This document shows, in pieces, positions 11,185 to 22,099 of a stretch of DNA of 64,000 bases (positions are counted from its first letter, which is position 1; each line of letters starts with the position of its first letter). A model generated the notes under the pieces. It saw nothing but the letters and a program-made list of their open reading frames with translations. It did not search any database and was not told the DNA's origin. Source of the stretch: Cercophora sp. LCS_1 (Eukaryota; Ascomycota; Sordariomycetes; Sordariales; Lasiosphaeriaceae); NCBI GenBank assembly GCA_036250225.1, contig JAPZLL010000062.1, positions 62,001 to 126,000 of the forward strand, given 5' to 3'. The translations under genes were made by a program, and so were the position numbers.

Positions 11185-12372
11185 ATGCGCCTCTTCATCC
11201 CTACCCTCCTGGCTGCTCCAGCCCTCGCAGCCGACAAGCCCTACTCAACCTGGATGGCCGACTCCCTCATCACGCGCGGCGTGGCCCCAACCCGGTGGTA
11301 CACCGAAGCAACGTTCTACCGCTCCCTGGAATCCCTCACAAACTACACCTCCCAATCCACCTACCTCACCCACCTCACCACATCCTTATCAACCGTGTTT
11401 CCCGCCTCCGGCATCCCCACAAACTGGGACTACACCGACCACCAGCTCGACCACATCCGCGTCGGCTCAACCCTCCTCTTCCTCGCCACCCGCACCGCTG
11501 ACCCGCGCTACAAGCTCGCCGCCGACTTTTTACACACCCAGCTCGTCCAGCACCAGAAACGGACCGTCTCCGGAGGGTTCTGGCACAAAGACCCCAAGTA
11601 CCCGAACCAGATGTGGCTCGACGGGTTGTACATGGCCGCGCCGTTTTATGCGGCGTACACGGCGCTGTACCAACCCGGTAATGCGACGGCGTGGGACGAC
11701 ATCCTGCTGCAGTTCCAGCTTGTTGAGCAGCACTGTCGCGACCCCGTGACCAAGATGTTGAAACACGGGTATGATGAGTCCGGCAAAGCGGTATGGGCTG
11801 AGAAGGGTACCGGAGCGAGTCCGCACGTGTGGATTCGCGCGCAGGGGTGGTATCTCATGGCGCTTGTGGATGTTTTGGAGTGGTGGCCCAGGGAGCATAA
11901 AGGCTATGGGATTCTGGGAGGGTATTATCTTGAGCTGGTGGAGGCGTTGAGACGGGAGCAGGATGCCAGCGGTGGGTGGTGGTTGGTTATGGACGAGCGG
12001 TACAAGGGCCAAAAGGGCAATTACATCGAGAGCAGCGGGACGGCCATGTATACGTATGGGCTGTTGAAGGGGGTGCGGATGGGGTTGGTTGGACAAGAAG
12101 CGGTGGAGACGGCAAAGAAGGCGTATGGATTGATGGCGGACAGGTTTGTTGCGAGGAACGGGACCGGTGGGACGCTGAATTGGGAGGGGACGGTGAGGGT
12201 TGGGAGTTTGGATGGGCGAGGGGATTATCAGGTGAGTTGATCCTTTGTGGTGATGTGCATGTTGCTGACGTGATAGTATTATATCGGCGTTCCGATTCTG
12301 GAAAACTCGCTGATCGGGGTTGGGCCATTCATCATGGCGAGCGTGGAGATGGAGAGGGCGAGTCTGGGATAA
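11185..12372 (+). CDS. Secreted GH105-type unsaturated rhamnogalacturonyl hydrolase
   Basis: Two exons: 11185-12231 and 12277-12372, 45-nt intron (GTGAGT...GATAG), 380 aa. An N-terminal signal peptide (MRLFIPTLLAAPALA) is followed by an (alpha/alpha)6-barrel sequence of the YteR/YesR family. Diagnostic stretches are TDHQLDHIRVG near residue 90, GGFWHKDP, QMWLDGLYMAAPF near 140 with the conserved Asp of WLDG, WIRAQGWYLMALVDVL near 215, and YIESSGTAMYTYGLLKG near 285. The family removes the unsaturated galacturonyl residue left at the non-reducing end of rhamnogalacturonan I fragments after lyase cleavage, so the protein should act outside the cell in pectin breakdown. The second exon finishes the conserved C-terminus; without splicing the frame stops at 12240. 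Exact substrate (rhamnogalacturonan or other unsaturated uronides) is inferred only from the family. Confidence 0.82.
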
Positions 12373-12597
12373 GGTCAACGCAGTTCCGTGAGGCATACCA
12401 AAAGTGGTACTTCCCCGATCATGAAAAGAGTCGCACTGTGGAAGGGCGTCGTGTCCTGGCTGGCCCTCTACGTACACAAAAAAACCCATGTAATAGCCGC
12501 GGTAATGAATGGTATTGACATGATGATTCATAAGATCGGAGGCCGTGCAAAAGAGACATTCAAAATCTTGGTCTGATCCACCGCTGTGCCATCCATC

Positions 12598-15131
12598 TTA
12601 CATAACAAAGACATGACGGTCAAGATTGTTGACAAACTTGATCAGCGGGGCCGACGAGTCGGAGCCAAGCCAAAGAACACATCGCGCTGCCGCCCACAGA
12701 GCAATCAGGACGATATCCCTGTCAGAAATGTTACCCGTTTGTTCTCCGGCCGGGCTTAGCAGAAGCGTCGTTGACTCGTCCTCCTGCACCACTTCCTCGT
12801 CCAGGACGCTGAATGGCCAACCTGCCTCGCTCGTCTCAATCCGCAGCGCTTGGTGCTGCCAGCGCACCGTGAGTGTCGTTCCCGTCACGCTGAAAGTGAA
12901 ATTGCGGCAAATCGCTCGACCGCTGGCGATCCCAAGCGGACTCTCCAGCCTTCTCTCCTCCGCTTTGCGCTTGGCTGCTCGCCCGGCAGCCCTGTCCGAC
13001 TTGGCTGTCTTCCTCCGTTGTTTCTCTCTCTCCAGCTTTTTCAGTTTCCTTTTCCGTTGTGCCTTGTCCCTTCGCACCTTATTTTCCAGTTTTTCAACCA
13101 TTAGCTTCTCCATGACGAGCTTTCGCAACTTTTGATCGTCTCCAATATCCACAAGCTGGGAGATTGTCTCTTGAACTCCAGGGTCCGCTACGTCAGGATC
13201 CGAATCTACCGACCGGTGGTCCGGGTAATCGTCTTCCATGTCCATCACAATGGATCTCGCGATGCTCAAAGCTCCGAGCGAGACCGCACTTGAAGCGGGA
13301 CCGGACGGGCTAGACACTTCGATGTCGGACCCTTCTCCCGGCGTCGGGATCTCCAGTTCCTCTTTTGGCGGCTCGAGACTGAGAGGGCGAAGAAGTGTGT
13401 AGACGGATTCACGAAATGGGCTGCTGGTAATGAACAGTGCACCGAGTGGGACTTTGGCTCATTTCAGGGACTCTGGAATCTGGGAGTCGATCATTGCGAT
13501 GAAATCGACGTATTCCTTGGTCTTTACTGGATGGTACCCTATCGTAGACTCCCAGTCAAAGATGGCGTCCAGAATTCTCATGTCCGTTGGATCGCAGGGA
13601 AGACCGTGGAGAAATGTCTGGACATGAGGTACGAACCCATCCCACACAGGTCGATAGTTGTACTCGTCCCATCGCCTGCCCGAGCGAGCCTTGCCAGTGC
13701 CGAGCAGATCGGCGGCGGAATGCAAAATGCTGGCCCAATACTCGCATTCATCCGCCACGGTGAGGTATCCCCAGTGGTGCCAATCGATAGAAAAGAAGCC
13801 CTGGAGGACTTTTGACACGTCTTATGGTTTGAACCGGGCTTTATCACGATGGGGGACGTTGTACCAGAGCGTCGTGCCGTCGTCAGTTTGACCGCTGGGA
13901 ACGGCAACCCATCGCAATGCCCTCCACGAAGTCTCATTCAGGGCGATGGCATTGTTTCTGATCTCCTGCGAAACCCCTAGTTTCTGAAGCGCAAAACTTC
14001 GCTGCTGGGGGAGTCGCCGGGCAATGCCATCCTGCGTCAGGGTGTCCCTTGGAAGGGACTTTTTAAGATCTTTCGGATCCAGGATCGACAGGACGTCATA
14101 CTTGTCGATTGGCCCGAAGGGAATGAATCCGTTGGCGATCCAAAAATGAAATCGCAGCGGCGTGACCTCGACCTCACTAGCCGCCGATGCAGCAGTGTGC
14201 AGCATTTCTTGGGCCTCATTCGGTCCTCGACCGTAAATGCGAGAGCCATGTGGTCGGCCCATTTGCCCCTTTGCCGTCCCAAGGACTAGAACCTCCCAGT
14301 AAAGCCATATATGCGGGCAGGCACAGCCTTGGAGAGCTCCCAGTTACCATATCGCCCACGCCCGAGCTGGAAGAGTGACCGTGGCCTGGCATCCAGGCTG
14401 CGATGCACAATATAGTCGGACGCGATGCTTCTTCTTTCGAAAATGTCGCTTGCAGCATCGCCTCCTAGTGTGAGGTCATCCTCTTGCCCAAAATGGGCTT
14501 GGTTTCGATCCACATCGGTGTACCGGCCCAGCAAGCCCAGAAAGAGAATCCAATACTTGCTGACCACGATGGCACACATGGTATTGATCACCTCCCAGCT
14601 GCCGCCGCGACGGTTAGCCAGTCCTCCGGTCGACAGGCCGGCTCCCTGGTACGCCTCGATGGTTGCTGCTAGCATTGCCCATCCAGAGTTCCATCTTTTA
14701 TGCTCGGGGAACGAGAAGATGAGCAGCTCCCCGCGTGATAGGCTTCTGGCAATGTTGGGCACGTCGGTCCTGTTGGTGTCATAGGTCGGGGCAAGGTTTG
14801 GGACATTGACGCGACGAAAGATCGTGACTTGGCCGTTGATCCGGAGCCCTTTGGTGATGTATCGCTGTTCCTGGTCGCGCAGAGCATTCAATGCGCGGTT
14901 CTCGTCGCTTTTGGCTGCTCGGATTGCAAGAATCGGGCCAACAATGCCGACAAGGGCAATGACGGCAAGCACAGCTGCCACCCAGGTTCCGACGGCACTG
15001 ATCAGGTCGATCGATGAAGAGCCGGTATCGCTCAGCTCAGTGGCTCCGACATCCGTGTATGTGCCATCCGTCGTTGAAGGACCCGGACCGGGGTGGATTT
15101 GTTGTTGAAAACCGGTAGGATGGAGCCGGTG
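12598..15131 (-). pseudogene. Broken fungal integral-membrane protein gene
   Basis: One long ancestral minus-strand frame of about 840 codons is interrupted three times. At 14295-14297 (GGG run) a one-base shift is needed to pass from ...IYGFTG into ...EVLVLGTAKG. At 13824-13822 there is an in-frame TAA (CCA TAA GAC), and at 13461-13459 an in-frame TGA (AAA TGA GCC), with coding-like sequence in the same frame on both sides. No ATG precedes the first conserved segment; the frame opens after a TGA at 15134-15132. The N-terminal part has a hydrophobic segment (AVLAVIALVGIVGPILAI) like those of large uncharacterised fungal membrane proteins. The C-terminal part has a Lys/Arg-rich coiled-coil stretch (about 13130-12950). 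I saw no intron that would remove the stops. The frameshift alone could be a homopolymer sequencing error, but the two stops make true decay likelier. Confidence 0.65.
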
Positions 15132-15134
15132 TCA

Positions 15135-15460
15135 CGAATGTCTTTTGCGGGGATATGAGGCAACTTTGAACAAATATCGCAATCACTGAAACGGACGCAA
15201 CATTGGGGAAGGCCCGCCGTGATGTAGTTGGTCAGAGTTCAGAGATAGACGTCGAAGCATGCTGATTCCCCGCCCTCATGGAGCCAGTCACAAGGCCGGC
15301 CCTGTCTCAGTTGCGTCTCCGCCCCTGCCAATGATCTCAAATGTCCGATTTCCTGATGCACTATTGCACTGCTCAGGCCCATGCAGTCTCCCTAAAGGTT
15401 GCTCCTGGCCATGTTTCCATGCTGCCATATTCTAGAAGGGTACCCTCTGGGAAGTGCGCT
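15135..15460. other. Short intergenic gap
   Basis: 326 bp between the HET gene's stop and the open end of the pseudogene. A first exon for the pseudogene was sought here and not found. Confidence 0.4.
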
Positions 15461-17536
15461 TCAGACAATCAACAACTCCTTCTTCAAGAACCGCCCCGGA
15501 GATCCCGTTGCAAACGCCTCTCCGTCCATAAAACCGTGTACATATGCTGGAGACACAATCTCGAAATACTCGCTCTCGCCATCCTGGCCGACACGTTGAA
15601 GGATCAAGGCCACCTTTGCACCCTCAATCACAGCGATATAGTCGCCCTCCTGGACATGCTTCCTTGCCAAGATGAAAAGACCCTCTCCGCTGGTGAAGAA
15701 TGCCCAGTTGTGCTCGATTCTCCGCCACATATTCTCGGTTGCATAGTACTCACTAAGGCCTAGTCCTGCATCGAACCAGCTCTTTCCCGTATTGAGAACT
15801 TTGCTGAAGGACGAGACATGCTTTTGAATCTGATCCCCACTCAAACGCTGGATTGGGTATCCCGAACAATCCGTCACCAATGTCCTGATCAACGCCTGGA
15901 GCTTCGGCTCGCCGGTTGTCTTGTATACACCCTCGGTCAAGTCATGTCCCCAGACACCAAGTCCAACTCCTTCCATGTCAACAGGTGGCTGAGGTTGATG
16001 AGGCCCGACTTGGCCAAGTAAAACGCCGCGAAGCTTTAGCACCTTCATGTCGTCTTGAAAGGACCAGCTATGCTCGGTGAAATCTCCACCAGCGAAAAAG
16101 ATCCTCCTAGCCTTGTCCCCGGCAAACATGGTTTCCCGGCTACGATAGCCAGACCCTGCATCCCACAACAGCTCTCGGGCGGCAAAGTCCACGGCCCAAG
16201 ACGGCAGGTCTCTGGTTCTCCCACCGAGACGTGAGCACTGCGGAACGCCCCGCCGCTCCCAAGGACTCTGGCATAGGATATCCAGATTCTGGGTCTGTCG
16301 AATGATCTCGGCCGTCACATCGGCAAACAGTTTGGCGTCGGGAATCCTGTAGTCAACGGACAGGCGGCGATACTTCGGAGGAACCAGCCCCAACAGTCCA
16401 TAAATTCTGTCCTTCGGATCGGTACTCTCTCTGTCACAGAACCGGGCTAATACATCGAGGAGGGTCGATTCGTCACCTTGGCCTCGCCGACGTTCGACAT
16501 CCCGCTGCCTGTCGATCTCGGCCGCTCGGAAAAAGATCTTGGCCAGTCCACTCTCGACGATGCCGCGACCCCAGGGGAAGTGATGGACGTCGGTCCTTTG
16601 TGCGCGTGCAAGAAACCTGCGAATCTCGTTCCAACTCAGTGACTGGTTCTCAGTAAGCAGGAGCACCTCCTTGGCGCACGAGAGCTCCTGGACGATCCAG
16701 ATGCGGGTCCATAGTCGAGTGCAAAAGACGGCTTCCAACTTGGCGGATATCCCGGGCGGAACTCCGTGCCCACCGAAGTCGCCAAGTGTCACTGCGTGCC
16801 GACGAAGCTCCTTGATGAACGCCAGGCCAGCTTCGGCCGTGGAAGGAGGTTGCATCTCGTCATAATCCGAGTCTCGGTAAAACTCATAGGCGTAGCGGCG
16901 CTCTCGGTCTAGTTGCTCCTCTTCCTCTTCCTCTTCCTCTTCCTCTTCCTCACCATTTGCAGTCGCAGTCGCATCGTCGCCATCCAACGTCTTGCGCCAT
17001 TCCGTCGAATTTCCGGTGCCGCGAAACTCTCTCAACCAGGCCGCAAACGTCCTGTATCCTTTCTCTAACTTCCTGTCAATCTCCTCCTCTGTCATCTCCT
17101 CTTTCTTTTCCTCCTCTTCGACTCTTTCGGATGCCGGATCCCCAATCCATGCAAGATCCCTTGCGCAACGCCGATATATGTCGCCCATCATTTCCACCTG
17201 ACTTCCTTGCTCGGTGTGGTCACCCTGATTGATGCACACGGCGTCAACCCAGAGATGGCGCTCTTCATCGGGTAACCGGATATATTGCAGGATGTTGGCG
17301 AGATGAGCTGTGATTTTAAGAGAGGCTGAGTCAAGATGGAGGACATGGTCGAAAACGGGGTCGTGGCCCCAGACGTATGAGAGGGCCTCGTATGGCTGAG
17401 GGTGGCCATCCTGGGTGTCAAAGTCGATAATTTGCAAGAGGCCTTGAAGCTGGGCGCCGCGAGAGAGAGGAAAGAGGCTGAGAATTCGGATTTGGCGCTT
17501 TGTGTCGCTGAGCGGGCCGTACTTGTAGGTGTTCAT
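15461..17536 (-). CDS. Heterokaryon incompatibility (HET) domain protein
   Basis: A single exon of 691 aa from the ATG at 17536 (MNTYKYGPLSD); the frame is open 18 codons further to an ATG at 17590, but HET proteins usually begin with this Y-x-PL segment. The HET domain is clear: IRILSL, PYEALSYVWG near residue 50, LWVDAVCINQ near 95, then QVEMMGDIYRRC and DLAWIGD. A TTCCTC-type hexanucleotide repeat at about 16915-16953 encodes a poly-Glu run inside an acidic insert. The C-terminal half contains the usual LLD.LARF..R..TDPKDRIYGLLGLV segment and ends in a GDYIAVIEGA domain common to these proteins. HET proteins act in allorecognition and regulated cell death between incompatible strains; specificity cannot be read from the sequence. 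Confidence 0.9.
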   Translation of the reverse strand: MNTYKYGPLSDTKRQIRILSLFPLSRGAQLQGLLQIIDFDTQDGHPQPYEALSYVWGHDPVFDHVLHLDSASLKITAHLANILQYIRLPDEERHLWVDAVCINQGDHTEQGSQVEMMGDIYRRCARDLAWIGDPASERVEEEEKKEEMTEEEIDRKLEKGYRTFAAWLREFRGTGNSTEWRKTLDGDDATATANGEEEEEEEEEEEEQLDRERRYAYEFYRDSDYDEMQPPSTAEAGLAFIKELRRHAVTLGDFGGHGVPPGISAKLEAVFCTRLWTRIWIVQELSCAKEVLLLTENQSLSWNEIRRFLARAQRTDVHHFPWGRGIVESGLAKIFFRAAEIDRQRDVERRRGQGDESTLLDVLARFCDRESTDPKDRIYGLLGLVPPKYRRLSVDYRIPDAKLFADVTAEIIRQTQNLDILCQSPWERRGVPQCSRLGGRTRDLPSWAVDFAARELLWDAGSGYRSRETMFAGDKARRIFFAGGDFTEHSWSFQDDMKVLKLRGVLLGQVGPHQPQPPVDMEGVGLGVWGHDLTEGVYKTTGEPKLQALIRTLVTDCSGYPIQRLSGDQIQKHVSSFSKVLNTGKSWFDAGLGLSEYYATENMWRRIEHNWAFFTSGEGLFILARKHVQEGDYIAVIEGAKVALILQRVGQDGESEYFEIVSPAYVHGFMDGEAFATGSPGRFLKKELLIV

Positions 17537-17590
17537 TGCGTTTTTGGGGATGTGCGAAACTTGGCATGTTCCTTGAAAAGTTGGATGCAA

Positions 17591-18769
17591 GACTGATGTT
17601 GGATTCCCCGCCCATTTGATGCCGTGATTGGGTGGTTGATCAGGTGATTGCGCTGCATCCAGCCGCGACTGAAAGTTGTGGGGAAGGAGCGATGTCCGAT
17701 GGGAGAACGAATCATTTCAGTTTGCTGCACTCATGAGGTGACAGTCACGTTGCGGTCTCACCTTGGGTGGCCATGTTCCTGTCCTGCAAAAATACCTTAT
17801 GATCGCAAGGCACAGTGATTGGGTTGAATTGTGACGACAAATAGGGACGCACTGGGAGTCTCTCTTGTTTTCTCTCTCTCTCCTTTTTTGTTCCATTTTT
17901 TTTTTTTCGGAACAGACAATACCGAACGTACACAAGCGACTTTTGAGCACCACGCAACGGACGACAAGAACGAAGTTCAGTATACATGATCTTCCTTGAT
18001 TCATCCTGTTGACCATTGACACTCCTCAAAACCACACGCGCTGATACTCCGACTAGTCGTAAAGATCCAGTCGAGACTTGCCCGGCAGAAGCACCATTGA
18101 TGCACGTGGCTATTATTGCTAGACAAACTTAGGAGCTATTAATACAAAGAACGTGACGCTGCCCCTCAATTCGTATTGTGGTGTTGAGTTCGTGTTGCTG
18201 CCGAGAGGCAAGCTGTGCTAAAAATAGCTCAACATCAGATCCGCGCTCGACACCGACGACAATCGACTGACGGCAACAGCCAATCGGATTGTTTACCCCA
18301 GTAAGAACAGTGGCCACCACCAGGAATTTAGTTTCCGTATCCAAACAATTTTCCGGTGCATGTCAACGTTCTTCCGATCTTACCGACTTTTGTTACGTAC
18401 AAACATAGGCGTTGGCCAATCTAAGAACAGACAAGCCACCCGATGTTGCCATCTCTCCAAGTGTGTCGGATCAGAGACATCCAGCTTCAACACTGCCACT
18501 ATTGACAACGTGATCAAGGTCTCTCCGCCCTCAACGTCACGGGCATGATGCCGTCTCCGCCCCGCCTCGTGTTGCACACGCCGGCCCTCGAGGAAAAGAC
18601 GGACGTTGATACCCACCTTTGTAAGTCTGGGAGGCCTTCAAGTCGGGTATAAGATGCCTCACTCGTCCCATTCCCATCCCAATCCCAATCCCATAACCAT
18701 CACACAGCAAACATAACATCTCAGCTACAACCAGCTCAACAACCAACACCAACACCATCAACACCGAAA
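17591..18769. other. Intergenic, divergent promoters
   Basis: About 1.2 kb between the HET gene and the divergent cysteine-rich secreted protein gene. It contains a T-rich run at about 17895-17908 and CCCATTCC/CCCAATCC short repeats at about 18666-18695. No gene is supported. Confidence 0.4.
18648..18653 (+). promoter_or_regulatory. Possible TATA box for the cysteine-rich secreted protein
   Basis: TATAAG lies 117 bp upstream of the ATG at 18770, followed by CCCAATCC-type repeats and CA-rich leader sequence. The position suits a fungal core promoter; inference only. Confidence 0.3.
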
Positions 18770-19198
18770 ATGAAGTCCACCATCATCCTCCCTTTGCTCC
18801 CAGCGGTCCTCGCAACCCCCCTCTCTCCCCCGTTAACCTGCACCTTCGGCACCTACCGCTGCACAACGCCCAACACGGGCATCGAAATCTGCAACATCTC
18901 CAACCAGTGGGAACTCGTGGGTCCCTGCCCGGCCGGAACGGAATGCACCAACCTGCCGCAGAACGGATTCACCCTGCCGTTTTGCACGACCAAGAAGACG
19001 ACAGTGACCAAGCGCAACGGCAGACCCGGCCAGAGTCCCGGCGAGACATGCGCCACACCGGGAAAATACGACTGTTTCGGACCGTATGCCATCCAGGTGT
19101 GCAATGTGCAGGGCGTTTTGGAGTTTGTGGGGAATTGTCCGGCCAAGAGCCATTGTGAGTATTTGGGGGGATTGCCGTTTTGTGTGGAGAGTGTTTAG
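18770..19198 (+). CDS. Small secreted cysteine-rich protein, two repeats with dibasic linker
   Basis: 142 aa, single exon. A signal peptide (about residues 1-16, MKSTIILPLLPAVLAT) precedes two homologous modules. Module 1 has Cys at 24, 31, 41, 53, 59 and 72; module 2 at 94, 102, 111, 123, 129 and 138. The shared pattern is C-x-(x)-G-x-Y-x-C...I-x-(x)-C-N...E-(x)-V-G-x-C-P-A...C...L-P-F-C. Between them is a Lys/Thr-rich linker containing TKR at 80-82, a potential Kex2 site that could release each module separately. The 12 cysteines could form three disulfides per module. The spacing resembles small chitin-binding or apoplastic effector modules, but no family is named with confidence. It should be secreted and stable outside the cell. 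It lies alone between the divergent HET gene and the F-box/ankyrin gene. Confidence 0.8.
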   Translation: MKSTIILPLLPAVLATPLSPPLTCTFGTYRCTTPNTGIEICNISNQWELVGPCPAGTECTNLPQNGFTLPFCTTKKTTVTKRNGRPGQSPGETCATPGKYDCFGPYAIQVCNVQGVLEFVGNCPAKSHCEYLGGLPFCVESV

Positions 19199-19708
19199 CG
19201 GACAACACTTCGTTAGGTCATGGAAGAAGGGGGGTTCGATTTGTAGGTAGAGATGGAGGGACGGAGGCGCAGCGGGATAGAGGTTTGTTTGTTTGGATTC
19301 GATTCAGGGGTTGGCTTATGTAATGAGTATGTACTTTGGCGGCAGTAGTCGTTGGTAATGAGAGATTTATGAGTTACGCTTCGGGTGTCCAGTGTTGGCA
19401 TGCTGTGCCGTGTTGTCTTTGTTCCCTGAGGGCGAGCTGGCTGGGTCTTGCTAACAAGTCAAGAGACGGGACATCAGCCCGAGAGCGAAAGGAAAGTGGC
19501 AAGTATCGGGCCACTGGAGCCACCATGAATAAAAGCGATCGAAGTTAAGGCCAGATCACCAAAGAACAGTGGGTGGACGGGAGGTGAGAAAGATGAAAGC
19601 CAAAGAGAAGCCCTTAATCCAGCTCATACATGTCCCCCTCATCACCACCCCCAACAACACCTATCCCCAGACCCCTCAACCTCAGCTGTAGTAACAAACA
19701 CCACCAAA
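19199..19708. other. Intergenic, promoter of the F-box/ankyrin gene
   Basis: About 510 bp with the 3' region of the secreted protein gene and a CA-rich leader before the ATG at 19709. No gene is supported. Confidence 0.4.
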
Positions 19709-21297
19709 ATGACTTCCAGCCCCAACGGTCCCAACCCAGCCGAGGATGGCTCCGCCTCCGCCTCCGACTCCACCTTCCCTATCCCAATCGACGCCCTCAG
19801 AATCATCGCTGACCAACTCGAAACCCCCCGTGCTGCCGCCAACTTTGCCCGCCTAACCCGCACCGCCCACTCCCTCTCCAAAGACCACACCTGGGACCTC
19901 GACACCCGCCTCCCCGGTCCACCGGCCCTCTACCGCGCCCTAAGCGCCGGCGACGTCACCCTCTTCGGCCGCGCGCTCGCCCACTACAAACAAAACAAAC
20001 TCACCGGCCTCCTCGACGGCACGTCCGTCAACTGGACGACCTTCCACCCCCGAAAACGAGGCCGCTACGTGCCCGACCCCAAAATCTATTCCCTCTCCCT
20101 CTTCACACCGCCCATTATTCTTGCTGTGGAAGCCCGCGAGCTCGAGATGCTGCAAATGCTTATCGACGCTGGCGTCTCTCTCCACGCAACAAGGATCCGT
20201 CCCACGGTTCATCTCGATCCGGCGGTGGCGCATGGTTCGTATTACCACCGGCCTTTACCAACCCAACTGCGTTACTTCCGGAACCAATGGCCGCGGTGTG
20301 TCTGCCGGTGCGTGCGTGGCCACGGCGGGATTTTCGGGCCCGACCACAGCTGGAGTGAATGCGACCCGGCTAGCACGGAGACGTGTCGGGAGACGGCGCT
20401 GCATCTGGCGGTGGATACGTACCAGGTTGAGATGGCGAGGAAGTTGTGTCGCGCTGGAGCGGGTGCGGACAACTTCACAGGGAGTCAGGAGGTTGTGGTG
20501 CACCGGCTGGACCAGGATGCTCCCCATGGGAGGGCGGCACCACCGCTTTTGCATCGGGCGCTTGGGGCGAGATACTATGGTGACAAGTGGGTTCTTCCAA
20601 AGACTGTATCCGCCACGCGTAAAGAGAGGGTGTATGATGTGGTTGAGATGCTGCTTGAGATGGGCGCCAACCCGAATGAGTTCCATGGACATTATAGCGA
20701 GAACTCGGTGCTCGCGCAGGCGTTGAAGATTGATGCAAGGAAGGTGGCCAAGTTGCTGGTTGAGCATGGGGCTGTGGTGGACTTGCCGGATGTAGGCGAT
20801 GAGTTGAGGGCGCAGGGAATAAGTTTGGAGTTTTAGGCCCCATCGGGTCGGTGTTGAGGGATTGGCAGTATCGGGGGTATTTTCATGACGTGAATGGACC
20901 GGACAAGGCGGTTGAGTTGGTTGACTTTGCGTTGGGGTTGGGAGAGAGGACATCCTCGCAGGACATGTTGGATGATTTGTTGACTGATGCTGCGCAGGGT
21001 GCTGGGTTCTTTGCTGATGCGAGGGCGACATGGGAGGGGACGAGTGTCCCACCTGATACATATAACGCGGTTATTTTGCATCTGTTGGAGAAGGGAGCCC
21101 GTTGGAGGTCGGATGAGGACATCGAGGCTTCCATTTGGGGCGCGTGGAAGCCGGCTGAGTATGTCGAGAAGTTACGGAGGATGGGGTGCAGTTGGGGGGG
21201 GACGGATGATGCCGTGGAGAGGGCGGAGAGGGATATCGAACACATCCTTGTTCTCAATCGGCAACACGCTATAGAGGCCGGAATTCTCGCGAGGTAG
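19709..21297 (+). pseudogene. F-box-like/ankyrin protein gene with a frameshift
   Basis: The first frame (19709-20836, 375 aa) has an F-box-like N-terminus (FPIPIDALRIIADQL) and ankyrin-type repeats (TALHLAVDTYQVEMARKL; DVVEMLLEMGANPNEF; VAKLLVEHGAVVDLPD). It stops at TAG 20834-20836, inside a TTTT run (20831-20834). A second frame with no ATG continues immediately to 21297 (LGPIGSVLRDWQYRGY... to ...GILAR) and also looks like a domain of such proteins (GYFHDVNGP, LVDFALGLG, AVILHLLEKGA). One extra T in the run would join both into a single protein of about 529 aa. No acceptable intron achieves the same phase. Either the gene is recently inactivated, or the assembly lacks one T. If the truncated protein is made, it would be a substrate-adaptor-like F-box/ankyrin protein. 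Confidence 0.6.
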
Positions 21298-21574
21298 TTT
21301 AGACCCCATGGTTTTTGAAAATAATTGTTTTCAAGCCGCCCAGATTGTCAGCAAGGCCCGTCTGAATACACCGAATGCTTTTGACCGTGACCACGCAACC
21401 GCAATGCCATAAAACACGACTCCAAAATGCTTCTCTAGTTAGGTATCATCCGGTCTATTCCGATTCCTTGCTCTTAGCCTTCGGTGCCACCAATCCCAAT
21501 TTTTCCCGTAGATTCCACCTCCTCTTGTCCGTCGAAAAGTTGGCCACATCCGTCGGTCTCCCTGTTCCCACCGG

Positions 21575-22099
21575 TTAGCACAACCCATTAGCAACACTGG
21601 CAGAGCCAAACTCACGGATATTCCCTGCCCCACCAATCCCATACCCCCTCAACTGCCTATCCCGTCTAACCACTTCCCGTACCTCCTCATCCATCTCATC
21701 CAAGCTCCTCCTCCTGTTCCGCCCCGAGCCAACCGCCTCCTCAAGCTTGCCCTTGGTATTACTCCCACCCGATCCTCCTGAGAGGTTACTCATCCTCCGC
21801 TCCGCAACCCCCGCAACAGGCGAAGCTGGCATCGGCGGCCGTGGCGACGAAGGCCCAGACCGTAGGTTCGCCGTGCTCATGCTGCGCACTACCACCAACT
21901 TGCCCTGGACGCGGACGTGGTGCCTCCTTTTGCGCGCCGGTATCAGTCTGCTTGTGTCCGGGTCGAGCGGGTCGAGTTCAATTGAGTTTTCAGAGGCGGG
22001 AGCGGACGGTTGGTTGGGGAGGATGGCTGCTATGTCTGTCGCGAGATCGCCAAGGAGCGGTGGGAGGGGCGCGGGGGGTGTGTATGGGTGGGAGCGCAT
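21575..22099 (-). CDS. Small basic protein with a GGAGN motif (DUF3602-like)
   Basis: The frame is open upstream to 22618, but the only other ATG is there and the upstream part looks like leader. I chose the ATG at 22099 (MRSHPYTPP), giving 174 aa. The protein is low in hydrophobics and rich in Ser, Arg and Pro. It has a basic RKRRHHVRVQGKLVVVRS segment and ends with RDRQLRGYGIGGAGNIREFG, whose GxGGAGN core resembles the GRGGAGN repeats of the fungal DUF3602 family. It is probably a disordered, regulatory or stress-associated protein; no enzyme domain is seen. An alternative start, slightly upstream near SAILKRS, would need a non-ATG codon. Confidence 0.5.
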   Translation of the reverse strand: MRSHPYTPPAPLPPLLGDLATDIAAILPNQPSAPASENSIELDPLDPDTSRLIPARKRRHHVRVQGKLVVVRSMSTANLRSGPSSPRPPMPASPVAGVAERRMSNLSGGSGGSNTKGKLEEAVGSGRNRRRSLDEMDEEVREVVRRDRQLRGYGIGGAGNIREFGSASVANGLC

